64,000 nt of DNA from Rhyacophila brunnea (lineage: Eukaryota > Arthropoda > Insecta > Trichoptera > Rhyacophilidae), in the NCBI GenBank assembly GCA_022495005.1, contig JAGYXB010001798.1:310001-374000 (forward strand), read 5' to 3'. The notes under the pieces were generated by a model that saw nothing but the letters and a program-made list of their open reading frames with translations, was not told the DNA's origin and made no database searches. This document shows, piece by piece, positions 11,448-21,335 of this stretch. Position 1 is the stretch's first letter. Every line of letters starts with the position of its first letter. The position numbers and the translations under genes are program-made.

Positions 11448-12194
11448 ATGTCCGATCCTAATAAGATCATATTATGGGCATAGCCCCCACAAGGAAGGGG
11501 GCTGACAGGGCTCTAACCTGAGGGCCCGGGCTCTGGGGGGCCGTCATGACGGGTCGACCTGATAAGTGAGATAAACACACATCGCAAATTTGCCCTAATA
11601 GGAATATTTTATAGTCTAATCGTTTTAAAATGTCTAGTACCTTGATAAAATTTTCGATTATTGTGTGTCGTAATAACTCCATAATTCAAGTGGATTTATA
11701 CAACTTACGATTTTATTATATTATAATTTTACCAGAAACAATATTTAGGAAACGATTCTGTAAAGCGACACACTGCCTTTAACTCAAGCGAAAGGTAGAG
11801 GGGCCGCCAAAAATCCTGGCCTGGGGGCATGGCCCCCACATCTTGAAGCGGGATTACTAGTGCAATTTTGTGATGTGTGTTTATCTCACTTGGCTGGTCG
11901 ATCCGCCACGCCGAGCCCCTAGGCTAGAGCCCTGGCAGACCCCCCCCCCCTTGTAGGGGCCATGCCTGGCTTCAAGATGTGGGGGCCATGCATATGGGCC
12001 TCTACAGAGTGGAGGTTTTTATTAACTGATTTTATTTTTACGAGAAATGGATGTCACTTGCTCAATCTATTAAGTCCATACTCTGACTCATACAAAAATT
12101 GAAAAACAATATGACGTGTACTTGCCAAAACCAGGATTCGAACCTTGGACCCACGACGCTGTAGTCCGACGCTTAAGCTGCGCGGCCATCGTGG
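11448..12194 (-). repeat. SINE-A copy split by a hAT-4 insertion
   Basis: The tail side (TGTCCGATCCTAATAAGATC, 11451) and the head side (from 11991, through AGAAATGGATGTC to the tRNA-like B-box complement GGATTCGAACC near 12134 and CGCGGCCATCGTGG) are the two halves of one minus-strand SINE-A. The hAT-4 element separates them at the conserved CATATGGG word. Confidence 0.88.
11479..11990 (+). mobile_element. hAT-4 copy (composite), 8-bp TSD
   Basis: Begins CATAGCCCCCACAAGG and ends TGTGGGGGCCATG. The flanks are CATATTATGGG (11468-11478, apparently CATATGGG with a small insertion) and CATATGGG (11991-11998). From 11826 an inverted partial hAT-4 head follows (reverse order of the TCGACC...GATAAGTGAGATAAACACACATC block, then a C-run at 11941), so this copy is rearranged relative to 51191-51585. 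Confidence 0.78.
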
Positions 12195-12947
12195 CTGTAT
12201 GGGTACATATTGACAACTGACAAATATTTCCAGGTGACAGTAGGTAGGTACCATCTGTCGACATTATTCTCCCTATCTCTTACTCCCACATACGTTTCGT
12301 GTACGCTCTGTCTTACTGTCTTTGTTCCGGTAACTCAATTTATTAGTCTGTGAGGTGCTGCAACAGTCTGGTCGAGTTCTTTGTAGAGTTTGCCGAGCAC
12401 GCCATCCCTGAAATTTTTCATTTGTCAAACGGCGTTGATTAGCTGATGGTTCTTCCTCATCCACAATGTTTCTATGTTTTTATTGATTGTGTATGTTGCC
12501 TAAGGTTACAATAGGTTACAGCACCCTATCCTTATTATAATTACCCTTAAATCTCTTGGAAAACACAATAATATCTCGACACTCAAATCGCTAGATATAA
12601 CGGCACCATAACGGCACTGTAAGCATCTGTCAAATTTATTATGAACTTTTGTTTTCATTCAAGATCCGATGAAAATAAATGATTCGTCATTTTTTTTTAA
12701 ATTTAGAATTTGAATAATATATACCTACGTGTAAGTGAATAATGTTTATTAGAGACCTACAAACTTATCTGTAGAATGGCCAAAAATAGAACTACGAACG
12801 AATTTTGAAAATTTCATACGAATGTAAGATTTTGTCCAGCTACGAGTCTTGATTGGGTAGGTTTCGACAGTGGCTCCCCCATCCTATTCTTCAGATTAGT
12901 TTGTAGGTCTGTACGTCTTCTCCCTGTCTAGGTTTCTAAAGTTGCGA
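12195..12947. other. No gene seen
   Basis: The 63-residue minus frame at 12273-12464 is charged but has no domain and no splice context. No repeat boundaries recognised. Confidence 0.4.
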
Positions 12948-12950
12948 TTA

Positions 12951-13790
12951 TAGCGCCTTTACACGTGCATGGATTCACTGGCGGCAATGGTGCATTTTTA
13001 AACTATCATGACAATAACTTTTTACACATAAAAGTGCTGACTGTCTCTTCAATTCATTCTGAGTGAGCGAGACGCGATGTAGTCATTTTATGGCACTATT
13101 TCGTATTATTTGACAGCTAGTGAAAATCGGTCAACATAAACCTTTTTTGCTGGCAATTTCGTCACTATCGTTCTACTGCGCAGATCGAAAAAAAAATACC
13201 ATAACATGAAAATTCAGAAGCTTCCAAACTTGTTTGATTCATGCATGCAATCTTGCCAACTGTAGGATAATACATGTTTACCCATACATTTTCTTACTGT
13301 CAACAGTCAACTTGCACACTGTCACGGCGACAAATTTAGTCTATGGTTTCGTCATTTTGCAAAATATATTGAACGATCACCACCTTTGCAAATTCAATTA
13401 TGGAGAGTGCCAACTCTATGGTATTAGTATTTTGAATTATTATTCATTATTCACGCTAATTTCAATTAATTTTAACAGTTTCTACGTGTGCGTAGGTACG
13501 TTAAAATTACTTGCGATATTATACCCATGGATAATATTTTTAACAGAACCCAACCTGCAGATCATAGATAATAGACAACATTATTATAGAAAATACCTAC
13601 ATAGTGCCAACCGCTAAAAACAAAAAACACACTATTTTGACGTGAGTCGAAAATATGTAGGCATGTAGAAAATGGTAAAAAACGTCCATAGAGTCATGCA
13701 GGTGTCGATGAAGTGCAGTACAACGTGAGGTGACCTCATTATTGTTCTGGTAATTTCGGCAGATTTTGCTAACTGACAGTGTTCGTTTAA
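12951..13790 (+). mobile_element. Rearranged copy of the TTA-target element PIF-a
   Basis: Starts TAGCGCCTTTACACGTGCATG directly after a TTA (12948-12950), like the intact copy at 51706-52918. It shares the AAAAGTGCTGACTG, GTGAAAATCGGTCAAC and TTCTACTGCGCAGATCG segments. From about 13240 on, pieces correspond to both halves of the 51-kb element, the last one (13734-13786) inverted. The right terminus is not identifiable. The 127-residue frame at 13234-13617 is inside this repeat and unassigned. Confidence 0.7.
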
Positions 13791-15072
13791 ACTTTAAAAG
13801 TTCAAAATGTGCTACGGGATGGGAGCATCAGTCTTATAACATTTTTAACACGAAGAAAAACGATATTACACACTTTTTTTTCTTAGCGGTAGCTTACTGT
13901 GACGTCGCGTGATAGTACACGACGTGCATCTAAATATAATCACAACTTAAAGTAATAATTATAATATTTATGTTTAAAATACCTACGTCTATTTTGTTTC
14001 TATGGTTACCGATTTTCAACTTATAATTTGAACTCTGAGCTGAAAGCTGTGAACACAAGTGTTGTAATACAAAAATATATAAGACTACCTCTAGTTGTAG
14101 TCCAATCTCTTTGATTTTGGCACTATGCAAACATGATCATACTATCCATAAGGCACGTGTGCAATGCACGCGACCAGCGAATACCTTCCTAAAACGGGAC
14201 AGAGAGTCTATTGTAAATTTCGCAGGACACGTTCGCGATACGTCACACAACCGGGATTATCCGGTGCTCGCTTTTAACCGGGACGTCCGGAACGGAATAT
14301 TATGACATGACACGACAGCGATACCAGATAATCGATTCTTTTCATCGTAATAATATTCTATTGTTTGAGAGAAGTGTGGACGTGCCGTTTGTTTTTTGAA
14401 ATGTAAGTAGTTCACATAATATATCTTTAACTGCAGGGCTATTCCAAAATGTCATATAAATTCAAAATCGATTTAAAAAGTTATAAATGTGCTATGTCGT
14501 ATTCTGAGAGATTTATTAATTATCCCGGGATATGAACTGTCAGACGTAGCTGTTTTTAACGTGGGTTCGGACAGCTGTGCTACCTGCTTAGAGCAAAACA
14601 GAGAACAATAATTGGTATGTAGAAATTTGGAAAATTAATTATTTTAACATAACATAGTAACGGTAGCGTCACCATGCAGTGTGCTAAGCCAGAGTTATCG
14701 TATTACTTACACGTCTGCTAGCTGTGAAATGTCATTGATTACGGAAAATATGTCCAACAAATTGCACATTCAATGTAAAATAATATAATTGTTATTATAA
14801 ACGCAATAACAATACTATAGAATACAAATTGGAAATGCTGGAAACAATGTAGGTATATTATTTTGTAAAGTTGCGCGTAGGTATGTTTCAAAAAGCATTA
14901 ATAATTTGACGAGTTCATTTATCTAGTGTTATAGCACATTTTAAGTTATAAAAAATACTGTCCCTAACTAACATAACCTAACCTAGCCATTTATAGAAAT
15001 TGATTATTTAAAGTGGCCACGCCGTATTTTATTTTTCATAGATTTATTGCAAAAAGGGTTTATTCAGGTATT
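13791..15072. other. No gene seen; one GC-richer patch
   Basis: 14140-14310 is CpG-containing (CCGGGATTATCCGGTGCTCG, GGGACGTCCGGAACGG) with an unassigned 64-codon frame. A short telomere-like run (CATAACCTAACCTAG) lies at about 14969. Confidence 0.4.
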
Positions 15073-15192
15073 AAAAATATGCTCACGGTGGCCGCGCGGC
15101 TTAAGCGTTGGACTATAACGCCGTGGGTCCCAGGTTCGAATCCTGGGTCTGGCAAGTACACATATTGTTTTTCAATTTGTGTGTGAGTCAGG

Positions 15193-15604
15193 CAATGACA
15201 TTATGGACGAAGCATCTGGAAAATAAAATGACACTCACTTTGTGTCGGGTCTGCCGGATGGCGAAATTCATAATATTTTAATATCGGTATCCTACGCTCA
15301 AATGAACATTCTGCTTGCAAGCGGTCTGGCGACACCGCTGGGTCTGCCCATACAATCTACAACGTCTAATCTCCGAGAAGTCGTAAGTAACCTAGAATCT
15401 GTTTCTAACGCAATGAGTAATGACACTAATACGCCATTACAATAAAGGTTATATTACTATAAATTCTCGAAGCTTGTATCGCATAATGGAAATGGATACG
15501 TCATATGGTCACGTGACGTCTACCTATACATCTGTGAATGACTTTCATGCACACTTTTTCGTGCGCGCCGATATGAAGTGAGTTGTCCATTTAATATGTC
15601 ATTG
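15193..15604. mobile_element. hAT-6, nonautonomous element in a SINE, 8-bp TSD
   Basis: Terminal CAATGACAT and its inverse ATGTCATTG bound 412 bp. The flanking 8-bp repeat GAGTCAGG (15185-15192 and 15605-15612) is perfect, and intact SINE-A copies have this word once. An 8-bp duplication fits hAT; P-type elements also make 8 bp. It carries the open frame at 15242-15445. Confidence 0.9.
15242..15445 (+). CDS. Unassigned ORF carried inside hAT-6
   Basis: The open frame encodes up to 67 residues and begins just inside the element; the first codon shown open is GTG, so a true start is unclear (an in-frame Met lies near residue 22). Visible content: LPDGEIHNILISVSYAQMN, LASGLATPLGLP and a Ser/Asn-rich end with NLREVVSNLESVSNAMSND. 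No transposase motif, zinc finger or signal peptide is seen. It could be the leftover of the parental transposase, a captured host exon, or a chance frame. Confidence 0.3.
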   Translation: MSGLPDGEIHNILISVSYAQMNILLASGLATPLGLPIQSTTSNLREVVSNLESVSNAMSNDTNTPLQ

Positions 15605-15750
15605 GAGTCAGGGTATGGACCTGATAGGTTGAGCAAGTGGCTGACATCCATTTCTCGTAAAAAAAAAACAAAATATGTAAATACAAACCTCTACTCTATG
15701 GAGGCCCATATGATCCTATTAGGATCGGAAATGGTCGGAAAAAAATATGC

Positions 15751-16320
15751 ATATTGCTCTTCATCATAAAACCAACTTAGTTTCTCACTATTGTTGAATT
15801 GATAACTTATCGGTTTTTATTATTAGAGGCCTCATATAATATAACTACTATTCTGAGAAAACCGCGGACCACGTGATGGTCTGTCCACTAACTGCGTCCA
15901 CCTTTACTATCATTGATGCGGTCATAATTATAGGCAGATCCAAGGGAGGAGGTTCATGAAGATTATGGTCACTCCCTTTCATTGACTTTAGTTTCATCTC
16001 TCGCATAGGACACGGTAGAAGATTTTTTTGTATCTGGAACTATACAACCATTTTATAGGTTGTAGGTACCTAATATGTGTATTATTATTGTGTATATTCA
16101 AAATAATAGTATGTGTTCGATAAACTATTATTTTACGATGCTATATGCTTCGATGTTTTTACATGGCTTTGTTATTTTGCAAATATTATTACGAGCGAAT
16201 AATAAAATAAACATGAAAGGTTTCGCAATAATATTTTCAACCCGTCCATTAGAAGCGGGATTGTCATCTGTTCAAAATATTGCAGGGGTTAATCACTGAC
16301 GCTTTTTATAGAGAAACGTT
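15751..16320. other. No gene seen
   Basis: AT-rich with short low-complexity frames; no repeat termini recognised. Confidence 0.4.
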
Positions 16321-16659
16321 AATACTAAAATACTATCTACTTTAAAACTACCTCTATTCAAGATTGGTGGTTAAGGGGGAGAGGAACGCCAAAAAAACAT
16401 CGATTTTTATAAAAATATAAATGTGTATAATTTGAAATCCTTTTTATTTATATCCAATCGAGCTTCAATATTGGGACCATACATAAAATAAAATAATAAG
16501 AATTTCAAGTTATACACATTTATATTTTTATAAAAATCGATGTTTTTTAAAATAAATATTAAAAATATTAAAACGATGAATTAGTCAAAAATCTAAACGA
16601 TGAAAAATTGAAAACTTAATAAACTAAATTTTAATAATAAATATGAAAATAAAATATAA

Positions 16660-18512
16660 TCTCTATATATATAAAAATCTCGTGTCACGATGTTTGTGGT
16701 CGAACTCCTCCGAAATGGCTCGACCGATTTTTATGATTTTTTTAATGTATATTTGTTAGGTGTGAGAATAGGTCAACAAGTATATTTCATACCGCTAGGT
16801 GATTAGGGTATCTCTATCCAGAAAATTTTTCTTTTTTTTTTTGACAATTTTTTTTTGTATTTTTTTTATTATTTGGCATAAAAAAATACCTATAACTACA
16901 AATTTTCATCCTCCTACCTCCACCTTTCCATTTTTTAATCGCGATTATAGTATTTTTGTATGAACAAATTTAACCGTCGTTCGTATTTCAAACAGAACGA
17001 AATTATTTATGTTGTTGAATGACAGATAGCGCTACGTCCGAGAAGAATTCAAGAGAAGCGTCGCGTCATTTTGACATTTCATTCGGCATATCACAACGCA
17101 GTGCGTGCAAAATTTTGTACGTTTTATTTAAATTTATCTATTTTTATGTGCGTGTATCAAAGTCACAATGCCAGCAAGACGCAAGGGGGGCCATTTGGGC
17201 CGTCAAACGAATAAAGCAACAAACATGCAAAATAGTAGAGCAGAAAGAACAGACGAACAAATCCAACAAGATAACAAAAATGTGCGTGTAAGCATGTCGC
17301 AATTGCGTGCATCTCAATCACAAGAGGCACGAGCTGAACGAAATCAACAACGACAATTGGAACGGAGCCAAGCGCGCCGGTTCGTAGTTAACACACGCAG
17401 AGCAAATGACCGACAACGCCAACAAGTACATCGAACATTTATATCCGCTTCGTTCCTTCGTCTCGCATTCGAGTACGAGCCAGATATTGAATATTCCACT
17501 CATCCGAAAGTGCTGATTTGTGCTATGGACAAAGAATGTCCCCATTGTCATGCGCTCAAATTCAAACATGAGTCAGCCGGGATGTGTTGCGCATCAGGAA
17601 AAGTGCAACTACCAGAAATTGAGATACCACCAGAACCATTGAACGGCTTGCTCATCGGCACAGTTCCAGATTCAAACCTGTTCCTGAAGTCCATTCGCAC
17701 ATTCAATTCATGCTTCCAAATGACTTCGTCCGGAGCAACAGAAATAGTTCACAATACTGCGGCAAATGGTCAACAATTCCATTCTACGTTCAAAATCAAA
17801 GACCAAGTATACCACAAAGTAGGCTCATTGCTGCCAATGCCAAACGAACCACATAAATTTTTACAAATCTACTTCATGGGCGGTGAGGACATCAATCATG
17901 TGGATGCACGTTGCGTCTACAATGGCCTCAATTTGCCTAATGCTAGGCGCATCGTCGGCGAACTGGACGCTCTGTTGAATGAGCACAATGAATTATTGAA
18001 ATTCTTCAAAGCACACATGCACGAATTGCAAAGTGACAATCACGCTATTGTCATCAATACTGATAAAACACCAGCTGGAGAGCACGTGCGTCGATTCAAT
18101 GCGCCTGTTGTTGACGACATTGCTGGAATCATGGTTGGCGACCGCACATCGACGCGATAAATCGTGATTCGAAGAAGAAACAAGAATCTGGAGTTCATCG
18201 CTGACACACACCGTTCATACGACGCTCTCCAATATCCGCTAATTTTCTGGAAGGGACAAGACGGATATTGCATAAACATTAAATAACGAGATCCTGTCAC
18301 AGGTAATTCATTCATTATGAACATCATTACTCATTTTGAATTGAGAAAATGAATGGTTGATGTTTTTTGTTTTTATCGGCGGTCATCGTCTACAGCGCTC
18401 TATTCCTCTTTCTGTCATAGATCCCATCCCCACACACTTACGATACATTCGTTATTTTTTATTTAACAACCAAAATATTCACTAGAAATAATTTATATGG
18501 CAGAACAACGTT
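16660..18512 (+). mobile_element. Helitron, 3' end truncated, nested in FB-TTAA
   Basis: The 5' end TCTCTATATATATAAAAATC followed by CGTGTCACGATGTTTGT and ACTCCTCCGAAATGGCTCGA is typical of insect Helitrons (family knowledge) and sits after an A, as expected for A/T insertion. Near the 3' end AATTTATATGGCAGAACAAC is present, but the terminal hairpin and CTAG-type end are missing. Comparison with 41930-41950 shows the host sequence resumes at CCTGCAACG after loss of roughly 17 bp. Confidence 0.9.
17168..18286 (+). pseudogene. Helitron Rep/helicase protein, N-terminal part, with nonsense codons
   Basis: The 330-residue open frame starts with a basic, Gln/Arg-rich region (ARRKGGHLGRQTNK; SQARRFVVNTRRAND), then a Cys/His cluster (CPHCHALKF...CC), then the Helitron-like N-terminal domain with FKIKDQVYHKVGSLLP, YFMGGEDINHVDARC and IVINTDKTPAGEHVRRFNAP. 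The frame stops at TAA 18158-18160 but continues in the same frame with THRSYDALQYPLIFWKGQDGY up to a second TAA at 18284-18286. Family members carry Glu and Gln codons there, so both look like point nonsense mutations. The HUH nuclease and helicase parts are absent. Not functional. Confidence 0.9.
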
Positions 18513-19267
18513 ACCCTGCAACGAATTCAAATTTATTTACATTTTTTTACTATTACTATTGTAAGTTTATCTTTAAATTAAAAAAAAAAATAAAAATCTT
18601 TTTAATGTTATCAGATACATATTTATTAATTAATACAGTTGAAATTGTAAATTATCAAAAAAAAAATCTCAAATTGCAAGCTTCGTATTTTTCCACTAGG
18701 TTCTCTGCTGGCATGCCTCTCCACCTTAAGAATGCTACAATTCGAAACATTGTGGACGAGCTTGTATATCTGGGATAGACCATTACTGGAAAAGACGGAT
18801 GTGAAGCAGAAATTAGAAGGCGCACACAGATTACGAAAAATGAGATTCAAATTTATTGGTTTTACGTATAATGAACATTACAAATTATAAATTCAAAGCG
18901 AAAATCAGTGGTAACAATTTTTCAAATAAAAATGACAGCTCTTGTAGGTCTCTCAGCCAGAGTTGGTGTGAACATAGATACGACAGATTGTGTGTATTAG
19001 TGCATTTCTGAGGCAACGGGCATTGCACAACGTCTACGAGAAACAGCCGTTTGTCTTGCTTACGCCTACTTATTGCGCTTATAGCGAAAAGAGGACAATA
19101 CTTTTTGTAAACCATGCGTCTGTGTGAGTACTTATTGCTTGGCCTCAACTCTTGTTAACACCTACCACTGGGAGATCGGAAAATTTGAATTTCCATAAAA
19201 AATATGCTTGTGCAAATATTAGTATTCTCCATATTTTTATACGGTGTCGAGTCATGGTCCCTGAAGC

Positions 19268-19862
19268 CAGTGACGTCCCGTGGGGGCAGGCAGATTGAGC
19301 GTCGCTTGGTGGCGGCAGTTATTCAAAGGGCGGCAATTCGAGGAGAATCATTAGGTATATGTAGACATAGCTACACAAACTTAGTAATAACGGAAATATG
19401 TTTCCATTAAAAAATCAGCTTACTGGTTGGAAACAAAATAATGTATTAATTAACATAAAAGGTTTAACAGGACTGTAATTTTTTTGTCGGGTTCGCGATG
19501 TCTAGTTTACTTCCGTTGTCTTTGGATGTCAATGACACGTGCAGATTTGTGAATTATATATGAATTGTAGATAGGTACATACTTACATAATTTAAAATTT
19601 ATCCAAAAATATTTTTGCCAGTCACTCGCAAGTTTTGGAAGTTATCAGGTGAATTTTAAATGCTTCTGAAACCGTGGACTCGCAATAATGTCGATTAAAG
19701 CAGAGATGGTATTTAAATTAAATTTGGTTTAGTGGTAACTATATTTTGTCAGTAATGTATAATGTATCCATAAAATACATATCTTAGATATCGGAGTTAT
19801 GAAAGGATGATACAAAATACTGTATAAAAAATGGGGCGGCATTTTGTCTAGGGACGTCACTG
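19268..19862 (+). mobile_element. hAT-1 copy 1, 8-bp TSD, inside the LINE
   Basis: Ends CAGTGACGTCCC and GGGACGTCACTG. Perfect target duplication CCTGAAGC (19260-19267 and 19863-19870). 595 bp, non-coding. The subterminal CGTGGGGGCAGGCAGATTGA is shared with copies at 29302 and 32138. Confidence 0.95.
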
Positions 19863-19899
19863 CCTGAAGCCTTCGATGCCTTCGAGATGTGCTGAATGC

Positions 19900-20207
19900 A
19901 TTGATATACTACTGGATGAATCATATGTTTCTTAATCATTTCTATGCCGCAATTAGTTAATTGATAGTAATTAACATAAGAATTGGTGTAATTAGGGCGT
20001 CCAAAGACGCTTTGGGCATTTAACCGGTTAAAATGACGCCTGATTTTCAGCGACTCGGCCAGTGTTAAAACTTACTGTTTTAATAACGGTCTTAACGCAT
20101 TATACCTACAAGGAAATATTATAAGACGATATTCGTAATATCTTCTTTTGTGGTACATTTTTAAAATAACACTTGTATGGGAACTCCTCATCTAGTAGTT
20201 TATCAAT
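19900..20207. mobile_element. MITE with 9-bp TSD, inside the same LINE
   Basis: Left ATTGATATACTACTGGATGA and right inverse (reverse complement ATTGATAAACTACTAGATGA). Flanking repeat GCTGAATGC (19891-19899 and 20209-20217) corresponds to LINE sequence present once in the 1463-1985 copy (CCGAATGC). A 9-10-bp duplication is typical of Mutator-like elements, so that is the favoured superfamily. One extra G lies before the right duplicate. Confidence 0.85.
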
Positions 20208-20560
20208 GGCTGAATGCTTCGTATTTTTTGGACAAAGCTCATGACGAATCAGTTAATCATGCAGAGACTGCAGATAAAGGAACAGCTCTCGACTATGATA
20301 ATATATAATATGTCTGAGACGCATTCTTCAGTTATTTGGACGTATTATTCGACGTGGACCAGACAATCTGGAGACATATTGGTTTTGAGTGGCCCACTTT
20401 TCCTCTGCTTCGCCTTGGTCAGGTGAATGAGCTGACTAGGGCAGCATTCACTCTGCCCTCAGAGAAGCAGAAGATCGAGAGGGATGGTAAGTCTTGGTCG
20501 TTTAAAAGATGACAAAATTCAAAGATGGCCACGATCCTCAGCCATGAGGGAACAACCAAC

Positions 20561-21333
20561 AAGAGATAAGTACAAAGTAGTGACATTCCGTTGGACTAGA
20601 CATACCTGCTTATGGGCGACAGATAAAGGAAGAACAGAGAATAATGCAATTTTTGACAGTTTATTTCGTAAAGGTTAGATTTTGTCGGTTGCGATGTTCA
20701 CCAACTTTGCCTGTAAAATCTACAGTAGATAATACATATTATGAATGTCAAATTTTTAAACACTACCATCTAATTTAAAATAAGTATAACAATAAACATA
20801 TTGGACACACTTAATTATTTTCATAAAATTAGCATACTTTTCGGTTTGTAAAATTGCCTATTTCTAGTGCAGTGTTAGGTATATTCAGTATATCTTTTAA
20901 TGGTCTAAATTTCTCTGGAAAAATAATACTATGAAAAAATTAATATCTATTTTTCGAGGCTCATTTACTATTTATGATTATTTTAATCACCTATCAATAA
21001 ATTCTTAATGAAAAGATATAAAAACAAAATAATATACGTTAAGGGCAAGAAGCATAGAAATTTATTTGTAGCAATCATACCACTCAGAATTATATGGGTG
21101 ACTTTAATAATATGTACCTATGTTTTTTTGTGCGAAAACGATTGTCAGCATTTCCTCGATCATAACTAGATCAGTAGGGTCTATTATGATTTGTTAATTG
21201 TGAAAATATCTATTGTAATATATGGACTGCATTTGTATAAATAAGAAGGACAATAATTATTCATAAATCCTCACTCACTCATCGAGTCAGTCACTCGATG
21301 CACAACTCTCAAATTTAGTCCGGTCACTCGATA
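20561..21333. other. No gene seen
   Basis: AT-rich, no repeat termini or notable frames recognised, apart from a short direct repeat of GTCACTCGAT-like words near 21285-21332, just left of the mariner. Confidence 0.4.
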
Positions 21334-21335
21334 TA

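Larger units (their letters stand above)
15083..15740 (+). repeat. SINE-A copy split by hAT-6, with its own TSD
   Basis: Head (TCACGGTGGCCGCGCGGC..., B-box AGGTTCGAATCCTGGG) is at 15083-15192 and body plus tail at 15605-15740. Target duplication AAAAATATGC flanks the whole SINE (15073-15082 and 15741-15750), though part of it is A-tail-like. The tRNA-like head looks intact, but it is a SINE promoter, not a tRNA gene. Confidence 0.93.
16371..18729. mobile_element. TTAA-bounded fold-back element (FB-TTAA) carrying a Helitron
   Basis: Begins TTAAGGGGGAGAGG (16371) and ends CCTCTCCACCTTAA (18729). The interior matches the complete palindromic copy at 41291-42133: AAAAATCGATG, ACACATTTATATTTTTATA, the GATGAATTAGTCAAAAATCTA word, CCTGCAACGAATTC, and CTCAAATTGCAAGCTTCGTA near the right end. 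The left arm has lost most of its outer part. The Helitron sits at 16660-18512. Confidence 0.9.
16321..20560 (+). pseudogene. RTE-like LINE copy shattered by several transposons
   Basis: Coding pieces in order: left flank ending ...RLVV (to 16370); NATIRNIVDELVYLG then GCEAEIRRR (18726-18840); ILVFSIFLYGVESWSLK (19204-19267); AFDAFEMC-like piece (19870-19899); LRIFWTKLMTNQLIMQRLQIKEQL (20214-20290); and a 3' part to about 20550 matching the end of the 1463-1985 copy. Joining 16370 to 18730 across one TTAA keeps one reading frame (RLVVKNATIRN), proving the insert between them. Stops and indels make it nonfunctional. 18845-19165 is extra sequence of unknown origin. Confidence 0.85.

Noticed and set aside
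13234..13617. 127-residue plus-strand frame as a gene
   Set aside because: Lies wholly within the rearranged PIF-a copy and is not open in the intact copy at 51706-52918.
15083..15170. tRNA gene with good A and B boxes
   Set aside because: The same head recurs with a constant downstream body, A-tail and target duplication, so it is a SINE promoter. The same holds for 37735, 44589 and 53905.
18906..19175. hAT element with CAGTGGTAACAA / TTGTTAACACCTACCACTG ends
   Set aside because: The 8 bases on each side (GCGAAAAT, GGAGATCG) do not match and the ends are only partly inverse.
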